64,000 bases of DNA, from NCBI GenBank assembly GCA_003956705.1, contig QZCP01000142.1, positions 7,955 through 71,954 of the forward strand, written 5' to 3'. The notes below the pieces were generated by a model. It was not told the origin of the DNA. It searched no databases and was given only the letters and a program-made list of their open reading frames with translations. This document shows positions 55,480 to 64,000 of the stretch, in pieces. This stretch comes from Brevipalpus yothersi (lineage: Eukaryota; Arthropoda; Arachnida; Trombidiformes; Tenuipalpidae). Every line of letters starts with the position of its first letter. The stretch's first letter is position 1. A program made the translations under genes and the position numbers.

Positions 55480-56803
55480 TGTCCGAACAAATGACCTAGT
55501 CTATCAAAAGTCTCAAAGAAAGAAAGAGTGATAAAGGGCATTATAATGAGACATATTCTAATGAAGATGGAAAGTTTGTCGAGCGCTTTGGAAGAATGTG
55601 ATCTGATCGGGATGTGTATGCAAAGTGAATAGGGAAAGAAAAAGAAAGAGAAAAGGTGATGAAAAGAGTAGCACAAAGCTAAGCTTAACGGGTGATTCAG
55701 CATGTTCAACAGTCAAAAATATGCATGAAAAGCTGAATAACGAACGAATACTATTACTACTACTACTACTACTACTGACTTATACTGATGATTCTGATGA
55801 TGATGGAAACGTTTAGAAGAGTGTATGTGCTGGTAGTAGGTTCAAAAATCAGACCAATTTTGAGAGAAATCGCTGATGATGAACATCCACACCGATCCTT
55901 TACCATCTCAAACCAATCAGTAGAGCATGATTATGCCGATCCTACAAGATAATCTGTCTCTTTATGTTTTCCAACTTTTCCATCTCAAAACTCTCCTCTT
56001 CACTCTACATGCTTGTCTACCTTCGAACAACTGATTCTAATACTTTATGATTATATTGTGTGTGTAATGATTATCACATGTTTCACAAATACTCACAATA
56101 TACATGCTGTAAGTGAAATTATTTCATTTTCAATCATCAATTTCAATAAAAATCTATCAAATCAAGTTCATTGAGATAGATAATCGAATGCATCTCTCCA
56201 CTAGTTTGATTGAAAACTGGCCTCAAGACACAGGACACAATTATGAGTTTTGATCCAAATTGACTCTCACTTCTTGTGCAAATGAAAATGACTTACAGGC
56301 CTCTAGCAATCAGTAAAAATTAGAACTTTCCGTCAGCTGATTAGACATGAGCTTTATGAGATGCTGTCAGAACTATCTCTTTTGGACTACTGAAAGATAT
56401 ACTATTTTCAGTAGTTTTTGACTGTTTTATTCTCTCTCATCTCTCTCAAATGTCAATCTCATTTCTATTTCGAATACAATATTTCATCTATTCTGGTGAA
56501 ATTTGAGTACAAAATACCTCCTCTTGGAACAAGATTTGTCATTTTATACGTATGGTATCACTGGGCATGAGATGAAGATGACCGGAGAGCAGAATTGGTG
56601 TGATTGTAGATGGAGATTAGATGAGATGGAATGAGGAGAAGAAGATTTGATATTTATTCGATGTGATGCTGTAAACAGTAAGTGGACGCTGGACGTCAAG
56701 AAACGGAAAAAATAGAATCATCCTGAATATAAAATGAACTTGATCTTTTCCTCACGCTTGTTTACGAATATCTTAAAACACTTTTCCTATTGAGAATCAG
56801 GTA

Positions 56804-56873
<70 letters not shown>

Positions 56874-57494
56874 TCCAAGATGATGAAGAACAAATGCCGA
56901 AATCTTGGCCTGAAGGGAAACAATTTTTCCGACTTGCTGATGGAAGTATTTTTCAGGCCGCTAAAAGTGAAGGGTAAAAATGAAACAGGATGGCTATTTA
57001 AGAATACAGCTTGATGGGAATATGATTAACCAAGTTTGTGTGTTAGTAGAAAAATTTCACTTGCACTTCTAAACACGCTTTAGGTAAAACGTTGGTTTCC
57101 GTTAATTTGGCACATGAACACGCTCACTTGATTGTCATATCTTTGCTGGACACCGGTAAGGATCACTGGGGTTGATGGAAACTTTTTCACTTTCACTGCC
57201 GGTCATCGCCAGTATTGTTCATAGACGCGGACAAGTAGGTAGGATGAGATACACATCAACTGACCACTGAAATTCGACAGATCACTTCACGAGTGCCGAG
57301 AAGAAAGCGATGGGTCACTGGTACACTTGGTAGGGAAAAGAATCGATGGAATGGAAAAAATACTAACCGATTATGTAATCATATTCCGAGTCCCAGTTAT
57401 TCCGTGATATGCTCACGGAATGGTCTGCAGCACGTATCCAGAGAAGTGTAGCAAGAGGCAAAAGGGCCGGCAGGACAGGCGTAATATCAACCAT
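39798..57494 (-). CDS. GMC-family FAD oxidoreductase, glucose dehydrogenase-like, probably secreted
   Basis: Flavoenzyme of the glucose-methanol-choline family, which oxidises alcohol or sugar hydroxyls using FAD. Four exons (57494-57368, 53395-53003, 41315-40737, 40618-39798) join in frame to 639 residues, the usual length of arthropod members. Residues 1-22 are hydrophobic (PVLPALLPLATLLWI), like a signal peptide. The FAD dinucleotide fold is YDYIIVGGGSAGAVLANRL at 38-56, and the motif EAGG follows. GMC signature 1 is at about 116-142 (RGRVLGGSSVLNYMLYIRG) and signature 2 at 292-307 (GAINSPQLLMLSGIGP). The catalytic region has YHPVGTCRMG (His533) and SGNTNAP (Asn578-580). A TAA lies in frame 10 bases upstream of the ATG, fixing the start. 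The substrate cannot be told from sequence; insect relatives include glucose dehydrogenase and ecdysone oxidase. Confidence 0.93.
40737..41315 (-). CDS. GMC oxidoreductase exon 3
   Basis: Starts after ACTACCACAACCAG and reads GWHSTGGYLTVSTPP. It carries GMC signature 2 and LPVGDNLQDHIYPGG, and ends at GRG with donor GTAAGA. Confidence 0.92.
41447..41535 (+). repeat. Compound (CT)n(TTTC)n array
   Basis: CT units followed by about ten CTTT units, about 130 bases inside the 5' end of GMC intron 2. Confidence 0.95.
44801..44866 (+). repeat. (GA)n microsatellite
   Basis: About 30 units in GMC intron 2. Confidence 0.97.
48013..48078 (+). repeat. Compound (GAAA)n(GA)n array
   Basis: About ten GAAA units then GA units. 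The same compound structure as at 7831 and, on the other strand, 41447. Confidence 0.95.
48341..48430 (+). repeat. (CT)n array
   Basis: 90 bases of CT with two TTTC/TTCT interruptions. A short ATCC run lies just upstream (about 48280-48310). Confidence 0.97.
49806..49867 (+). repeat. (GA)n microsatellite
   Basis: About 31 perfect units in GMC intron 2. Confidence 0.97.
50426..50732 (+). repeat. (CT)n array containing an N gap
   Basis: CT on both sides of the 168-base gap; at least 138 bases of repeat are sequenced. Confidence 0.95.
50489..50656. other. Assembly gap (168 N) inside a (CT)n array
   Basis: N run flanked on both sides by (CT)n (50426-50488 and 50657-50732). The true array is probably continuous and its length unknown. 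Confidence 1.
51410..51470 (+). repeat. (CT)n microsatellite
   Basis: About 30 units, 680 bases from the previous array. Confidence 0.97.
53003..53395 (-). CDS. GMC oxidoreductase exon 2
   Basis: Starts after TTCTTTTCCAG and completes a Val codon to give VGGGSAGAVLANRL. It carries GMC signature 1 and ends at donor GTGAGT after AYN plus one base. Confidence 0.92.
55445..55477 (+). repeat. (GA)n microsatellite
   Basis: About 16 units in GMC intron 1; a shorter run lies at 55245-55267. Confidence 0.93.
55749..55776 (+). repeat. (TAC)n trinucleotide run
   Basis: About nine TAC/ACT units in GMC intron 1, one of the few non-GA simple repeats here. Confidence 0.85.
56811..56871 (+). repeat. (GA)n microsatellite
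   Basis: About 30 units in GMC intron 1. Confidence 0.97.
57368..57494 (-). CDS. GMC oxidoreductase exon 1
   Basis: ATG at 57494 in context TTCATGG, with an in-frame TAA at 57504-57506 upstream. It encodes the signal-peptide-like N-terminus and runs up to YDYII, ending at donor GTTAGT. 42 codons plus one base. Not recoverable by length alone; found by extending the FAD motif upstream. Confidence 0.88.
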
Positions 57495-58238
57495 GAAGCA
57501 ATATTAATTCAGTGGCGATGACGATTGTCGCAAGACCGATGAAAGCTAGTAAGATCATCAAGCTCATCAAAGCCGATCAACACGGGGTTCATGCCAACTC
57601 GAATGAAAGCGGGTTCAAGACTGAATTCAAAATGAGTCCATCTCTTCAGCCGAATCATTTTGTACTCTCGTCATCTTTCGCTCTCTCTCCTCTTTCCCCT
57701 CCTCTCTCTTTCTTTCTCTCTCTTACTTTCTCTCTCTCTCTCTCTCTCTCTCTTTCGTGAACTTTGCCTCTCTCATCATTCGAAGTGAGAAAGATGGAAG
57801 AGAGAGAGAGAGAGAAAGAGGAGAGAGAGAGAGCGAATATTGCGCATCCCAACGAATCGTCAACTTAGAATCGTTTGGGACAAACTCGATGAACAACTTA
57901 CATGTTTACAATCGCATCTTTTCATCTTCATCTTTTTTCTCCTGCATTTGCCTCTTCACCTTCAAGGCGCTGATTTTCTGCTCAACTTTGGAGCGAAAAC
58001 ACAGTTTTGACTGGAAGAATTCTTTTTGACTCTCTGTCAGCCCTCTTTTGTCTGTTGTTCTGGTCCGATTATCTGGTTGGGACTAGTAATTTCCCTTCAA
58101 TCTTTTTGACAAGAAAACATTGTCTAAAAATCAGAACTGCCACATCTTGTAATATATGATTGCATGAAGACTCTTATTAATCAATTAATCCTGCCATTTT
58201 AGCTTTGAGAGTTTCCGATTGGGCCAATCTAGAGCATT
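57495..58238. other. Upstream region of the GMC gene
   Basis: Presumed promoter and 5' leader of the GMC gene, with CT/GA runs at about 57695-57755 and 57798-57832. No TATA box or other element stands out. Confidence 0.5.
57509..57592 (-). promoter_or_regulatory. Possible upstream ORF in the GMC 5' leader
   Basis: An ATG at 57592 opens a 27-codon frame (MNPVLIGFDELDDLTSFHR then eight more) that ends at TGA 57509-57511, 14 bases before the GMC start codon. If the transcript starts upstream, this would be a short uORF and could lower translation. The transcription start is unknown, so this is speculative. Confidence 0.25.
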
Positions 58239-58812
58239 CTATTCCTGAGACATCTCTCTAAAGGCCAATCTTTTTTCGTTCAATTCCAATATTATAGCTT
58301 CCAACAACTCCTCTTGTGATTTTAATTCTTCAATTTCGCGGAATTTTTGTCCAAAATAAGTTTCCATTCTAGTGACCATCAGATCATCACCAAGACCATC
58401 ATCAAAGATATCATCAAGAAGAAATTCGATGAATTCATGATTCTTAGAGCTAACGAGCTTAACAGTGAAATGAGTAAAAATACTCAAACCTTGAATTAGT
58501 ACGATATTATTTGATCATGAATTATCGAGTCCATCTCAAGTCTAGAAAACTTACTCAAGTCTACATATCAGTTATAAAATGATAAGGACTCTTCGTATTC
58601 TTTCATTATAAATGAGAATCGAGTCTTTTCAGCATCAGGTAATTCAGTCTTCCATTGGAATTATGGAAAAGTTCTGCTCGAATATAGTTCATTAATGGCG
58701 TTTTATCTGATCGAAACTGTGGAGATACGATACTTCGATAATAACTTTCGGATTTGAATAAAATATCACCTCAGATTCTTATTAGTAGCAATATCGAAAC
58801 TAATGTTTTCAT
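58239..58812 (-). pseudogene. Probable broken gene for a small secreted-type protein
   Basis: From an ATG at 58812 the frame reads MKTLVSILLLIRI, signal-peptide-like, then an in-frame TGA (58771-58773). The same frame then stays open through SESYYRSIVSPQFRSDK and YIRAELFHNS. Coding-like text continues in a shifted frame (QWKTELPDAEKTRFSFIMK, EYEESLSFYN) to another stop. A third open stretch of about 90 codons ends at TAG 58239 and includes EFIEFLLDDIFDDGLG and QKFREIEELKSQEELLE. Stop plus frameshift suggests decay, but unrecognised tiny introns or sequencing errors could explain the breaks. It starts 128 bases from the divergent gene at 58941. No family recognised. Confidence 0.4.
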
Positions 58813-58940
58813 CCCAAGATTCTGGTTTGTTTTGATTAGACAGGGGTAGAAATAGAATTTTTTGAGTCATTACAAACATTATAATTAATTGCAAACTATT
58901 GATAACAGTCTGATCTCATCAAGCAATTAAGAATCTGTAA
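58813..58940. promoter_or_regulatory. Divergent promoter region between the orphan gene and the broken gene
   Basis: 128 bases separate two outward-facing start codons. AT-rich with no clear motif. A shared promoter is inferred from geometry only. Confidence 0.3.
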
Positions 58941-59639
58941 ATGAAAACCATGATTATTTTTTTCTTCATACCCATACTTTCCACTGTTTCTAGTTCTGAA
59001 ATTCAAACAAATCCTGCTGAAAGTGGTGGTGGTGTTGAAACATCTGAACATGCAATAGATGAGATTATCAAAATAGGAGATTATCCAGATCCATTGGAAG
59101 GTATCAATGAACATGAACATGAGAACCTAGAGAAGAAGATTAGGGAAGAAAACGGACTGGATAAAATGGATCCAGCATTATATGAGGAATACAAAGTTTT
59201 CACTATGCAAGTGTATGATAACAGTGAGGAGCTCAAAATTACGATTGAAGAGATGAAAAACAATGGCAATTATAGTAGTGGTGAACGGAATAAAGTAAAT
59301 AAAGCGTTCTGGCAAGAAGTGGGCAAAAATAAGAAGACATATGGTCCAAAGATGGAAGAACTTGGCAAGAAGACTCCATCATTTCTTAAAGATAAAATTA
59401 AAGGTAAATTGGCAAAAACTTGGAAAGCAATCAAAAATTTGCCTAAAAAAATACAGCAAAGTATACCAGGATTCCAAAAAATTGTCGCAGAACTCTCCAT
59501 CAGTGTTGAGAATTCTAGGAATTCTCCAGCTCATACTATTCGGAAACGAGGCCTCGTCCTATTGCTTTTGGTCATACTAGTGGTTGGAGCTATTGTTTTT
59601 GTTATTTTATTCATTTTATTCGTTCTGTTAATTGGATGA
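58941..59639 (+). CDS. Orphan secreted or membrane-anchored protein, 232 aa, single exon
   Basis: Intact ATG-to-TGA frame of 232 residues with no intron. Residues 1-18 form a signal peptide (MKTMIIFFFIPILSTVSS). Residues 19-105 are acidic, with EHEHENLEKKIREENGLDK. Residues 127-180 are strongly basic, including KDKIKGKLAKTWKAIKNL, which could form a cationic amphipathic helix. One N-glycosylation sequon lies at Asn110 (NYS). A dibasic RKR at 201-203 directly precedes 29 very hydrophobic residues (204-232) that end the protein. The tail could be a transmembrane anchor without cytoplasmic domain or a GPI-attachment signal. No known family recognised; function unknown. It is divergent from the broken frame at 58239-58812, perhaps sharing a promoter. 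Confidence 0.65.
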   Translation: MKTMIIFFFIPILSTVSSSEIQTNPAESGGGVETSEHAIDEIIKIGDYPDPLEGINEHEHENLEKKIREENGLDKMDPALYEEYKVFTMQVYDNSEELKITIEEMKNNGNYSSGERNKVNKAFWQEVGKNKKTYGPKMEELGKKTPSFLKDKIKGKLAKTWKAIKNLPKKIQQSIPGFQKIVAELSISVENSRNSPAHTIRKRGLVLLLLVILVVGAIVFVILFILFVLLIG

Positions 59640-60381
59640 AAAGGAAATCTATGAAATTTTGAAAAAATGAAATATTGGATCGATGAAAGATTTTAACTAT
59701 GAATACAAGCACTAAGCCCTTCGTTCGATTCAAGTGTTAAGCTTCTTCAAATCTATTGATCTGAAATATATTTCATATCATTTTTTTCTGAAAAAAATTA
59801 GATCTTGAATTGATAGAAATTCTACTCGCTCAAGAGTTGCCTTACAATACAGTTTTCTACTATAACAGTAGTCTCGAGTGAGAAAATTGTCTCATGTTTG
59901 GCAATTCTTGATAAGATGATGATCTGATTTTGAATTTCGAACTAATTCTTCGAAATTAGTTAGAAAAAAAATCCAATCCTGGAAATCATTGATTCTGATA
60001 TTTTGCGAGTTTAATGAAACTACACAGAAAGTATGGTCTCATAAGCGAGGCAAAAAAATTCAGTCGAATGAATGATAAATGTGATTAAACCTCTAAATGA
60101 TGAATATTTATGGCTACATGATCTCAAACAAGAGAGGCACAGTGATAGCACATACATATGTACCTATTTTCCAAATTTTGATAAGTTTATAAGGTAACAC
60201 TAGTATTGGAGTTTTTGTATGACTGGCTATTACACTATCGTGAATTCTCTTTACAAATACAAATGATAAAAATTCTTCATCTTTTTCTGGCTCAGCCCCA
60301 ATGAGTATTCGATTTTTGATTCTTTTTCTCTGATTACTCTAGAAGAATGTCCAATTTTTCAGCTATTTTCAGTTTTTGGAA

Positions 60382-60439
<58 letters not shown>

Positions 60440-63400
60440 CTTATAACACCTTTCTCTATCAAACTCATCCATCATAACGAATAAGCCTGTCAGATCAACT
60501 TTCGTTATGGTCATGAAAGAAAGAATAAAAATCGAAAAATCAAAGCAAATTTTAAGCCTCATCTCTTTTCACGTCTCATTGATCCCGCTTCACCAGCCCA
60601 TTGAATACTCAAACCGATCGAGATTCTCGATGGTCAATCGTTCAGTAAATATAACTGTTTCTCACCAGCCTACTTGCTCATCTTAGCACCAATTATGGCT
60701 TTTTGATGAAACAATCCAGAACGAGATTTTCGATTCAATATCATTCTAGCCGTACCATATTGGATAATATCTTGATTTTAATGCATGTGGAGCAGTCAAA
60801 AGGTTTGATAAGTCATTTGTTCCCTATGGAAATCAATCCTCGATTTTAAAATTCATACTAACTACAGACAAAGCAAAAATTGAGCTAAAACAATCTCTAT
60901 CAAAGCTTAGAGATACCCGATTCACCAAGTTTTGATAATCTCTGATGATTTGAAAACAATTAAGAAATATAATCTCAACAGAACCGGTGAGTTAGAAGAT
61001 TGAGATTCAACTCAATTTTCGATGCAAAAGAAAAGTCTTCTCGAATTAGGATTGATGTGTGATAAACCAAAAGTTATCTTGTATGATCAATAAGTGGCTT
61101 CCATCTTTTGAATGGAAAATCTTAAATCATGCCAACATCGATGATAATTCAGTGGTCATCGAGAAAATTTTCAAATCAAGATGAGAAAAATCATAAAATA
61201 GAATTCTATTTTTATTCAAATTAGACCCAAAATTGATGAATGAATATAAGGACCTATCTATACTGCTGACACAACATCTCCTTTCATTGGGAACATTGTG
61301 GCTGTATTTTTCGTTAAATTAATGATTTTCAGTCTAATTTTATTGAAGTCGTTCTTGGAATGAAGAATGTGAACAATAATAAAGATAACAATTACAAGAA
61401 AACTTTTTTCTCAACTCGTGCCATCAGTTGAAAAATATTTTTAGCTAAACATCCAACTCATGCTATGGAGGTCAAATCGTCACCATCATCCATCATCACT
61501 TGGAAATCATTTAAATCCAAGAATGGACTGCATTTGACCACATCACAAAACTGAGATGACCACTCGAATTTGGCACCTTCAAACTGGCCATTTATACGTG
61601 CACACTTGTCACTCTTCAGAAAAATATGTTCACTTTTTCTTTATCTTATTTTGCTCTCCTATTCATCCCATGAACTCATCTCACCTCATAATCTTTTTTC
61701 AACTAATAAGTGTCATTTTTTCTGTCTGCTCTATCCAATATCGAACTTGACCATCATTTGAGAAAAATATTTTGAAACTTAAATAGATTCAACTAACAAG
61801 ATCCATATAGGCAGTAAAATTTTCTTATCTCTTTGCGTCGGAAAAGTTATTTTTCATATTTTGAGAATACCAAACAAAGCTTCATGTCAGAAAGTTCATT
61901 TACGTATAGTTCATCTATTTGAATCAACACAAGATCATTAGAATACAAGAATTCATTGGATGAATCGATAATTTATCTCGATTTAGATGAAGATTGAGGC
62001 CATTAACATGAACAGGATGAGCGGATTAATCTGATTCAGATTAAGCCAGCTCAGCATTACTGATGTATCTAAATTCACAGTGTCATAGGCTCACCTCAAA
62101 GTAGAATGATTTACTAGAACTGAAGCTTTTTCACATAGAATAGAAGTTATCTAGTCTTGTTTAGATTAAAAACTTTCTGTTACTTGGCAAAAAAATATTT
62201 TTAACTTTTTTCAACATAGTTAAGCTGAATGTTATTATGATCATCAAGTTTTGTTTTTTTTAATATTTCAATTTTTTTACTATCATCATCTTGATGAGGC
62301 CAGTTAATGAGCTGCTACTTGTGTCTAAATTTTCAATTAATTAGTTTGGAGTTAGCATCTCTATAAAGAGGATCTCTTAATGAAGCATACGAAAGTGAGA
62401 TGGACATTTTTTCTCACACATTTGTGGGCCACAACGAGCTCAAGTAAACCAAAATATACCATTCAAAAATCCCTGAGTATCAGAATACCTGCATTTGGGC
62501 CCATCAGATGGACATTCCGAGTTTCTGACGATCTCGAAAAATGAATGATTGCTGGCTGTATAGACAAGTGTTGGCTTATTTTGGAAACTGTTTTAACTTA
62601 TAATCTTCCGATTTAGTAATGCTCTAAAATAAATTCGATTACTGAGCTCTTACCAATAATTTGAATGCTGGTCATTATCAAATCGATGGAGAGAGAGAGA
62701 GTGACAAGTTGAATTCATTTTGAGGACAATCATAATTATATAAAAGCATCGTGTTAACTGGAAATTTAGTGAATTTTGACGAATTAATTTTGAGCATTCA
62801 ATGTTCAATGAACAATCTATATTGAGGCAGCACTTCAACCTCTCATTACTATAATAAAGAAGGATGGATTGATCGTGAAGACCTCTGATTACTTTCAAAT
62901 CATGACTCCCATACTCTCAGCATTGATATAAGTCTACAATAGGGTTTTGCGCTAAAATGCATTCTTATAGAAATGGAAAGGGCTAACTATCAAGCAAGAT
63001 CGAGAAAAATGTTACTTTCAAAAGAACACGAAGAAATAATGGCTGACAATGAAACGTGTTAGAATCGAGTCCCATCATTTGAAGAGTAGAGTAATTCTGC
63101 AAAGCGTTAATTTATGATCGCTTATCTCAATTCAAAAAATTAGACCTTTTCTAGTAGAAAGATAAGATTTGAGAGAGAAATTTGAGAAAAATCCGGGCTT
63201 GCCGTGTGATTCAGATTCATAAACTAGTAGATACTTTTATGAAACCCAGCGATTCGAGGGTTACTATCAAAAACTAAATGTTCTCAAAAGTCTTCGGAAA
63301 ACTGATTTCGAATATTTACAAGTTGTACATCGCTAGCTAAGGAGATTCTTGGGAGAAGTTGTGTTCCTCGAAGAATTTGAAGAAAATAGAAGTCCACAGA

Positions 63401-63706
63401 AGGATGACACAGAAGTTAGTTCGTCCAAAACGGAATCAACTACAATGATTATCCCTTCTGTTATATCGTCCAACAAAACCCGAACGATGAACATCAGGAT
63501 GGAAGAATCTAATTACAGTTTGTCAAATTGACAAGATAAAGATGAAACTAGAATACAATGATCCAGCATTTCAGAATGATGAAGGCTGAGAATTGATAAT
63601 CAGAGAGTGATTGGCCGATTGACTATTATTGTGTATTTTAATGGAACTATTCACCCCTCAAATTCAATCATGTATTGAATATAAAGCACCAAATGCTCAC
63701 TAGATA
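59640..63706. other. Intergenic region, microsatellite-poor
   Basis: Contains one (CT)n array (60384-60432) and otherwise plain AT-rich sequence. Short open frames (61556-61750 plus; 62650-62898 minus; 63349-63531 plus) have no recognisable domain. No gene could be supported. Confidence 0.6.
60384..60432 (+). repeat. (CT)n microsatellite
   Basis: About 24 units, the only array in the 59.6-63.7 kb spacer. Confidence 0.96.
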
Positions 63707-63893
63707 TCAAAGGTCGCGACCTGGAAATGGATCAGATCGATTTTTTCTCATTAAAAATGATATTTTTCTGGCCATATCCTCCTCATAGATTGCTGTACAT
63801 CTTTCATAATTATATCGCCGTCTGGCTGCAGTTGGTTTCTCATATCTCCTGGTACGACGAAAAATGTCGAATTGTCCTTCTTGTGACAATACT
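63707..63893 (-). CDS. MRPS21: MRPS21 last exon
   Basis: 187 bases: one base completing an Arg codon, 61 codons and TGA. It carries RRYEKP, YERC and ARKISFLMRKNR. Confidence 0.9.
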
Positions 63894-64000
63894 CTACATG
63901 AAGAGAAAATCAAATTAAAATTACTATATTTGCCTCAACAGACATAAACATCCACATGTATCTCCATGCTCACACAAACTCGAAACTCACCTGTTTAGTC
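63707..64000 (-). CDS. MRPS21: Mitochondrial ribosomal protein S21 (bS21m), 5' part outside the window
   Basis: Nuclear-encoded protein of the mitochondrial small ribosomal subunit. The minus strand has an exon end (64000-63991), a 97-base intron with GTGAGT donor and CTTCATGTAG acceptor, and a last exon (63893-63707). Joined, they read LNRVLSQEGQFDIFRR then RRYEKPTAARRRYNYERC and EMARKI-like text EDMARKISFLMRKNRSDPF. This matches the conserved C-terminal two-thirds of animal S21: YEKP, the Arg-rich segment, YERC, and MARKI.FLMRKNR.DP. The start codon and N-terminal exon lie beyond 64000. Confidence 0.9.
63991..64000 (-). CDS. MRPS21: MRPS21 penultimate exon (cut by window edge)
   Basis: Last ten bases of an exon before donor GTGAGT. 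They give LN plus two bases of Arg, matching the family's TLNRIL segment and confirming the splice. Confidence 0.75.

Larger units (their letters stand above)
53396..57367 (-). other. GMC intron 1 (4.0 kb)
   Basis: AT-rich, with a CA run near 54716-54733, GA runs at 55245-55267, 55445-55477 and 56811-56871, and a (TAC)n triplet run near 55749-55776. No coding segment recognised. Confidence 0.75.

Noticed and set aside
63349..63531. 60-codon Glu/Ser/Lys-rich plus-strand frame
   Set aside because: A-rich DNA is open in two frames here. No start context, domain or neighbour supports a gene.

Overview
This is a eukaryotic nuclear window. It is AT-rich, has GT-AG introns, and carries an unusual density of long (GA)n/(CT)n microsatellites. 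The recognisable proteins are metazoan. The bHLH-PAS gene resembles the arthropod Dysfusion form of NPAS4, and its protein has poly-His, poly-Asn and poly-Ser tracts. Together this suggests an arthropod, perhaps a mite; that placement is inference from style, not proof. No bacterial-type operons, CRISPR arrays, tRNA or rRNA genes were recognised.

Layout. (1) 1-27476, + strand: a six-exon, 5'-incomplete gene for a Dysfusion/NPAS4-type bHLH-PAS transcription factor. The exons are tiny islands separated by introns of 1-8.4 kb that are full of microsatellites. A candidate poly(A) signal lies near 28495. (2) 27477-38034: a long intergenic stretch with microsatellites, a 685-base N gap, and a short cluster (about 36.3-37.8 kb) of unassigned or degenerate open frames. 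(3) 38035-39344, - strand: a two-exon TRMT61A orthologue, the catalytic subunit of the tRNA m1A58 methyltransferase. (4) 39798-57494, - strand: a complete four-exon GMC-family (glucose dehydrogenase-like) FAD oxidoreductase of 639 residues. Its introns of 11.7 kb and 4.0 kb hold most of the sequence and a 168-base N gap. (5) 58239-58812, - strand: a probable broken gene for a small secreted-type protein. It sits back to back with (6) 58941-59639, + strand, an intact single-exon orphan gene for a protein with a signal peptide, a cationic lysine-rich stretch and a very hydrophobic C-terminus. (7) 63707-64000, - strand: the 3' end of the mitochondrial ribosomal protein S21 (bS21m) gene, cut by the window edge.

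The genes do not form a pathway. A neuronal/tracheal-type transcription factor, a tRNA methyltransferase, a secreted oxidoreductase and a mitoribosomal protein are neighbours by position only. The most novel item is the divergent pair at 58.2-59.6 kb: an orphan secreted or membrane-anchored protein beside a decayed secreted-type reading frame. Assembly cautions: two N gaps, and a 158-base (or longer) exact direct duplication around a single N at 7932, both associated with (GA)n.
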